Of a stretch of 64,000 nucleotides of DNA, positions 58,628 to 64,000 are shown piece by piece; position 1 is the first letter of the stretch; each line of letters opens with the position of its first letter. Origin of the DNA: Raphanus sativus (lineage: Eukaryota > Streptophyta > Magnoliopsida > Brassicales > Brassicaceae); contig NC_079515.1 of assembly GCF_000801105.2 (NCBI RefSeq), positions 1 to 64,000 of the forward strand. The letters are read 5' to 3'. The notes under the pieces are model-generated. The model made no database searches and was not told the origin of the DNA. It worked only from the letters and a program-made list of their open reading frames with translations. A program made the translations under genes and the position numbers.

Positions 58628-60273
58628 GGTTTAAGTTGATGTTATTGTACATTCATCATACTCTAGGGGTTTCGTTTCGTTTCGTTTCGTTTGGGATTGA
58701 CGAGGCTTCGCCTCGAGTTGGTTAGTGTTTGTTTGCATAATGGAGTGTTTAATTTAATTTAGGGTTACTTGCAACTCTCACAAGGATAATGAGGGATTGA
58801 ATGGTTAGGGTTTAGTTTTGTCTCTCATCTTCTTTAGGCGATATGAGAGTGAAGAAAGGTGGAGGAGATTATCACAAATTTCCTGAGAGATCGAATGCAA
58901 GGGGAATCTGGAGATGATGAGTTAGAGATTGACGACATTAATGATCTCAGCCATCATGCCTTGTTCCAGTTGCGTGCCAGAAGAAATATTCAAATGGTGA
59001 GGAGTTAGAGAGGTAATTCATCTTCTATATTTCTCATGCTTAACCACCGTTTGATATGATAACCTGACTGAATCCAGCCAAAATTTCCTTGATGCATGGG
59101 CCAGGGCCAGGGCCAGGGAGTTCATTGATGCAACACAATGATGTTTAGCATTCTTTTTTGTTTCTCCTGCTCTATTATTAAATTCTCATTTTCTTCCACT
59201 TTACTTGCAGGGAGATGTTGACATTTAGCAACCTCTCTCCTGTCAGGATAAGGCAGTGGGGGGGGAGGGAACTCCAGTCGTGAGTTTTCTTCATCTCATT
59301 TGCATTCGTCTATATATGCAACTTTTGCAGTTGATATTTGATTTGTTGCACTTCTTATTTGTACTTTCACCCTCAGAACCATCTTAATAGTCTCTTGTTG
59401 TCAGAAGTTGCTGCCTCTCAGTCACTCTAGAATACTCATATTTCCTCCCCCACCCACTTTAAAAGATAAAAATAATTGGAGTGTTCTTATTCCAGTGACC
59501 TTTTTTTACTTTCAGTTTAGAGCAACTTACACACCTAGTTTGATAACATTCTCTATTTGTATCGCCTCCCATATTCCTATTTTCTGTTTTTCTCTAGTGC
59601 TCTCATATTATTCCTTGTACTTCTCTAACCTATGGTTTTTGGTTCACATGTAACTACTCAGGCGTGAAGAGTGTGCCTGATTATCCTAATACAACAAGAA
59701 TATATCGAGTTCACTCAAGGTAAATATCAGTATGGATCAAATAATTGATACCTCTGAAAAAAGTCTTAGATTCCCTGCCACAGTTTGGATGACCAGAACA
59801 GTATGAAAATATAATTGTTGTTGCCATGATTCGCACCCTCCCCTAATATATATTCCTTAACTAAGTCTTAGATTTGATCAGACACCAATTATTCTGATTG
59901 GTTTGTTTTCTCTTTTCCTTTCATCAGCTGATGATACATGGGCCTGCCTCAAAGCGTGGAATTGCAGTTGCCTTTACATGGAGAGACAAGCACTTCCCCA
60001 AGGAGAAAACGTGAGCAGATGTCTAATTTTGTTGCAGAAGAGGTTATAAGTTTCTGTTGATACTGATTTTGATTCGCTTATTACCTTTCTAAAAGCAGCA
60101 GCTCCAGTCAGAGCTGGTTGGGTGTTTTGGGGTTTGGAGGCAGCAATCTTCTAGAACAGCTGGGGTTATATATGAAACACGAGGATGAGGATGAAGAAGT
60201 AATTGAGCCAATGGTTGCTTTGCCAGATCATCTTGGCATAAATGAAGAAGTGGAGGAGGGTGAAATCGATTGA
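58480..60273 (+). other. Unrecognised multi-exon locus
   Basis: A leader with (TC)n (58592-58623) and (TTCGT)n (58669-58690) repeats precedes several exon-like stretches. These are EEIITNFLRDRMQG and DDELEIDDINDLSHHALFQL (58862-58990), EMLTFSNLSPVRIRQW (59213-59261), SVPDYPNTTRIYRVHSR (59667-59720), LMIHGPASKRGIAVAFTWRD (59930-60010) and a very acidic C-terminus EDEDEEVIEPMVALPDHLGI ending EEGEID at 60273. AG and GT borders are present around most. I recognise no complete domain. The first acidic block faintly resembles the tail of GTE/BET proteins, and the position would suit an At3g01770 relative, but the other exons do not support that. It could be a real gene or a decayed one. Confidence 0.45.
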
Positions 60274-60510
60274 TTTGAGAGTTCGTTGGGTTGTTGTGTC
60301 TTTAAGTGTGTTGTATGATATAGTTTGGTAGGTAACAAATTTTGAGTCTAAATTTTGGTTTAACTGAATGATGAACCAAACCCGAAGAGAGCATAATCTT
60401 ATACAATACAAGAACTGAAATTCGTGGAGTCCAACCAAATGAGACATAATCACACATTAATTGGCAAATGAAATGAAGATAACATTGTATTAATTCACCT
60501 TTTTAGTAAG
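60274..60510. other. Short convergent intergenic spacer
   Basis: 3' flanks of the unrecognised locus and LHT6. Nothing else seen. Confidence 0.4.
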
Positions 60511-62619
60511 TTAGGTGATGGTGCAGTTGGTGTTAGGTAGACTTTTATGTTCGATCTGATATATTAGCTTAGCGAGTCCTCCAATAGGTGCAACGATCAT
60601 CAGTACAACCCCAAGAATTATGCAACTCTGGAGAACAACATTAATCAAGAAAAATTTAATGATTTGCTCACATCTTTCCTTCCTTGGGCGCCTACTATTG
60701 TATAAGCAGGGGATTAATTTGAGTAAGAGAATGAAACGCATACCCAGTTGATACACCATGATAGACTAAATCTCTTTGGTTTCTTCAGGATCAACCATAT
60801 GATGCAAGGTATCTGAAACATAAACAAAAAAAAAAGATAGTTTTCTGAATCACATCTAACAAGAATATCAAAGTGTTTATTTGTTTTGGGGGGACTTACA
60901 AAGTATGTGGTTGGGGCAAACACGAATCCCCCAAAAAATGATAGCAAAGCACTGAAATACGGTAATGCCACTGCAATGCCCATCGTGGCAGCTGCGACCA
61001 TGATTTAATATATTTTTTTTAGAGGACCACCACCACCAACGTCCTTATTATTATCTTGAACAAAACACAAGCGTAAATTATTATTTATATGTTATGATTA
61101 GTGTGGAACTTACCCACAAATGTCCATCGGATGCTAAACCTTAGAACCTTTGTTGGCCTGAAGTGCCATTTCCTTATCATTACAGATTCGATCATGTCAA
61201 ACACGGGCATTGCGTACACCTTTTTTTATTTTAAGATAAAGACAGACATAATTAGTTTAATTTTCTGGTCTGTGTTTGGTTTTCTAATTAATAATTAATT
61301 GTGTATATACAACTACACGTACATACCTGATAGCTTCCGAGGAGGTGTACGACAACAAACATGTTGGCCACAATGATAAGTGCCTTGGGATCACGCAGTG
61401 ATGTCAGTATGTTTTCTTCGACATTGTTCCCAAAGGTCTTAAAACCTAGAAGAGCCACAGGGAAGTAGCAGAAAGCTACGAAGACATAGGCTACGATGGC
61501 TCCCTTCCACATGGGTCGTTTCGATGGATTCTCTGGTGTAGATGGGATCGTTGCTTGAATTTCTAAAACTACGTTATGACCTGCGTACGCAAAAGCCATC
61601 TCCCCCAATCCACCTAAAAAGTCTAACGGCACCGAGTTTGTTCTTTCTTTGTAACCGTACTCGATACTCTCTGGGGCCTCCCTTGCCAGTGAAGCTACCC
61701 AAGCAATCGTGGAATAGCTGTGCATGGATATGCCAAACATTCATGACTTAATAATATTTGATTATATATTGTTTCTTTTTTTCCCAATAAATAATTTCGG
61801 CCATACCATACCTTACAGACATGACGGCAGCTACCAAAGAGACACCGGAAATTGAGTTGAAGTTCTTTAGGAGGGAGAGCACAAACTGTGAAGATGCAAA
61901 TATCAAAATGAAGTGTTGGATTCTCAGCTTTGTGCACTTGTTATCTCCCACAGAAAGTTGATGAACCTTTTTCAACGATTCACCTCCGGTCACCATATAG
62001 ATAATGCACGCACTTGTTTCAACAAGAAGCTGTAGGGGCACGATGATGTACAAACCAAGCTTCCTCCCAAAGGCTGCCTGACCTAGCTCGTGGTACCTAT
62101 CAAACCGTTGCCCTTCAAACATCTCGTGCATCTCAATCATTTGCCAGAGTGTGTACAACGTGATCACCCATGACAGGATCAGCACCGCAACCCCAGGTCC
62201 CCTGATAATTTTTTTAAAGTTTATATATATATATATATGCATCGCCAGAGTTTATTAAAACAACAAAAGATGAGAGTTGGTGTGGTAAGAAGAAGATATA
62301 CCATCCAAGTTCTGACATGGCGTAGGGAAGGCCAAGAACTCCAGCACCAACCATTGCAGTTACGTTGTGGAAAGCTGAATAGTACCAATTTGCATTTCTT
62401 GATGCTGTTATTGGAAGCCAATCTTCCAGATCAAATGATTGATGATCCTGCAAATGCCAGATTTATCATTTTACAACACATCATGCATCATAAACGAAAC
62501 TGCTTTCAAGACCAAAAAAAAAAAAAATTAAGGTTTTCTGAATAAATCATATTTTTTTCATCATATAAAGAGAGCTTAGTTACCTCCATATGATCTCGGT
62601 TTGATGGACTTGGGGTCAT
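60511..62619 (-). CDS. LHT6: Lysine/histidine transporter-like amino-acid permease, LHT6-like
   Basis: Eight exons on the minus strand: 62584-62619, 62302-62447, 61812-62201, 61327-61717, 61114-61219, 60900-60991, 60744-60812, 60511-60627. The total is 1347 nt, 448 residues, with every junction GT-AG and in phase. Start [12 protein letters not shown]; a longer in-frame start at 62703 is possible. Family marks are [39 protein letters not shown]-type helices, [20 protein letters not shown] and FVFAPTTYF. About ten membrane helices are expected. It imports amino acids with protons at the plasma membrane. Synteny points to Arabidopsis At3g01760. Confidence 0.93.
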
Positions 62620-63515
62620 TGCGAACACACAAACTTTAGGAATATTGTTGTGACTTGTGAGGCAATATTTGGGTTTGATTATCTTCTTTCTATGTGGTTC
62701 CAAAAGTTTGTATACAAAGAGAGATAGAAGTTGACTTTGACCTATTGGAAGTGCCTTGAATGAACTGCGTTCCTGCCTGATATTTTGTTTGTTTGAAATT
62801 ACCAGGAAACTTATTTATAGTGTTTGTTCAACTCTTTTATTATTCGTTTTAGAATTGGTCTTTGATTGGGATACATGTCCATAAACAAACTACTCCAATT
62901 GGTTACATACTGTAATTGTTTTTAAATTAATGGACAGTTTTTTCTACAATTCTAAATTATTGTCTTTAGTTACAATATATAATACTAAGACTCTTGGACC
63001 ACATAGTTATGTTGTCATTTCTGCAGTTCTTCTTGGGGTCAACGGATTCCCCTCGAGAATTCTAAACGATTGAAATTAGCTGGAAACATTAGAGTACCAA
63101 AAAAAACGGCAGGTAGTTTAACTTTAGGAACACAAAAATTTAGCGATATAGAAGAAGAAGAAGAAGACCTACTTAGCAAGAAAACCGAAACTAGCTACAA
63201 ATATCAACAAGAGTTTTAACACAAAAACACGGTTCAGATGGAAGCTTAACTAAACATTCCCACCGGTTAAAGACAGAGGATTGGATTGGATCGGTTCAGG
63301 TACCGATCAATCAGTGGTAAGAAATCACAAGTAGTTTTGTAAAAGAAAACAAGATGAAGAGAGCAACTCACAGGACAAGTAATGGACGAGCAAAAAGGGA
63401 GATAATGAAGCACACTTTAAGTTAGCTTTTGAAGACAAAAAAAAAGAGTTTGGCATTCAAAATAAGCATATCGAAGAGTATAGTAGCGATGCAATATTAT
63501 ATAGATAGAAGAAGA
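62620..63515. other. Intergenic between LHT6 and mL54
   Basis: 5' flank of LHT6 and 3' flank of mL54. No coding feature seen. A (GAA)n run is at 63151-63167. Confidence 0.5.
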
Positions 63516-63935
63516 TCAAAGACAGAAAGAAGCAAAACAGTTCTTGGCCTTGATTTGGACTCGGGTGTCGAGCTTGACAAAACGTTTGAGATCATCATAG
63601 TCATAGGGAAGAGTCTCGACGTTCTTCCTCCTGAGCTCACTAAGCGCTGGTCGGTTATGGAGAAGACGCCAGAGCCAATCAGGGTAATCAGAGGACTCGG
63701 AAGAGATCTTGGGATCAGATCCATCTTTGAGAATGTTGGCACCGACAACGGTTGTGGATTTGATCTCTTTGCTCAGAGTCAGAGACGATCCTTTAGGAGG
63801 AGCATCGACGCCTCCTCCTTTCCCACCTTTCTTGGCTTTACCTGCTGCAAACGTTCTCCGGACCACATTCTTGGTTCCGGTGCCAATCAATCCTTGGATA
63901 CGGATACGGATACGGATACGGTGGTGGTGGTTCAT
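63516..63935 (-). CDS. Mitochondrial ribosomal protein mL54 (L37/L54 family)
   Basis: 139 residues, start at 63935 (MNHHHRIRIRIRIQGLIGTG). The N-terminus is basic, without acidic residues, and suits a mitochondrial targeting peptide; it includes an Arg-Ile repeat encoded by a GATACG-type hexanucleotide repeat. The body has KSTTVVGANILKDGSDPKI, YPDWLWRLLHNRPALSELRR and DYDDLKRFVKLDTRVQIKAK, which match the mL54 core (WLW..L and LPYD..LKRF). It is a component of the mitochondrial large ribosomal subunit. It corresponds to Arabidopsis At3g01740 by similarity and order. The C-terminus after KAKN is slightly extended and may vary. Confidence 0.88.
   Translation of the reverse strand: MNHHHRIRIRIRIQGLIGTGTKNVVRRTFAAGKAKKGGKGGGVDAPPKGSSLTLSKEIKSTTVVGANILKDGSDPKISSESSDYPDWLWRLLHNRPALSELRRKNVETLPYDYDDLKRFVKLDTRVQIKAKNCFASFCL
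63897..63921. repeat. Coding hexanucleotide repeat in mL54
   Basis: Four tandem GATACG units (on the plus strand) encode the RIRIRIRI stretch at the start of the mitochondrial presequence. Confidence 0.85.
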
Positions 63936-64000
63936 TTTCTGACAAGAAAGTTTCTCAATCGGAAAGCTTGCTTGCTTGCTTACTTGGGCGGCTGAAAGCG

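Noticed and set aside
63429..63995. 188-residue plus-strand frame opposite mL54
   Set aside because: Antisense to the mL54 gene, which has recognisable family motifs; the plus frame has none.

Overview
This is plant nuclear DNA, most likely from the tribe Brassiceae (Brassica/Raphanus type). The evidence is AT-rich intergenic DNA, GT-AG introns, CCCTAAA telomere repeats, and a run of genes whose order matches the top of Arabidopsis chromosome 3 (roughly At3g01740 to At3g01970). Gene names rest on recognised protein families plus this gene order. No search was run.

Layout: (A) 1-17298 is one arm of a very large inverted repeat. It carries a partial LYK2, a DUF946 gene, CYP94B2, two DUF3339 genes and an At3g01960-like gene. 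It runs straight into exactly 100 N (17299-17398). (B) 17399-36735 begins with a CCCTAAA array plus variant telomere repeats, then a degenerate telomere-proximal repeat and a gene-poor stretch. A satellite array with a period near 345 bp follows (21740-26164 and 29666-29825), split by a Helitron. Then come a DUF3754 membrane-protein gene, a small Helitron and WRKY45. (C) 36736-56009 is the second arm, carrying the same genes in reverse order. (D) 56010-64000 is single-copy here: the rest of LYK2, CML40, an unrecognised multi-exon locus, an LHT6-like amino-acid transporter and a mitochondrial ribosomal protein mL54 gene.

The arms are close but not identical. They differ by SNPs, small indels, microsatellite length and at least five transposon insertions present in only one arm. 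Several of these have exact empty sites in the other arm: two Helitrons (A|T sites), two PIF/Harbinger-like elements (TAA/TTA duplications) and one Mutator-like element (9-bp duplication). The simplest reading is that 17399 is a true chromosome end (telomere, variant repeats, satellite, genes). The left arm would then be the other haplotype or homoeologue of the same end, placed head to head across a scaffold gap. A real inverted duplication is the alternative.

The genes are independent plant loci: defence/LysM receptor pseudokinase, calcium sensor, fatty-acid or jasmonate omega-hydroxylase type P450, senescence-type WRKY factor, amino-acid importer and mitochondrial ribosome subunit. No operon-like system is present. 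The most interesting material is the transposons, two of which carry captured host-gene pieces (a receptor-like cytoplasmic kinase and a plant U-box E3 ligase), and the telomere-adjacent structure.
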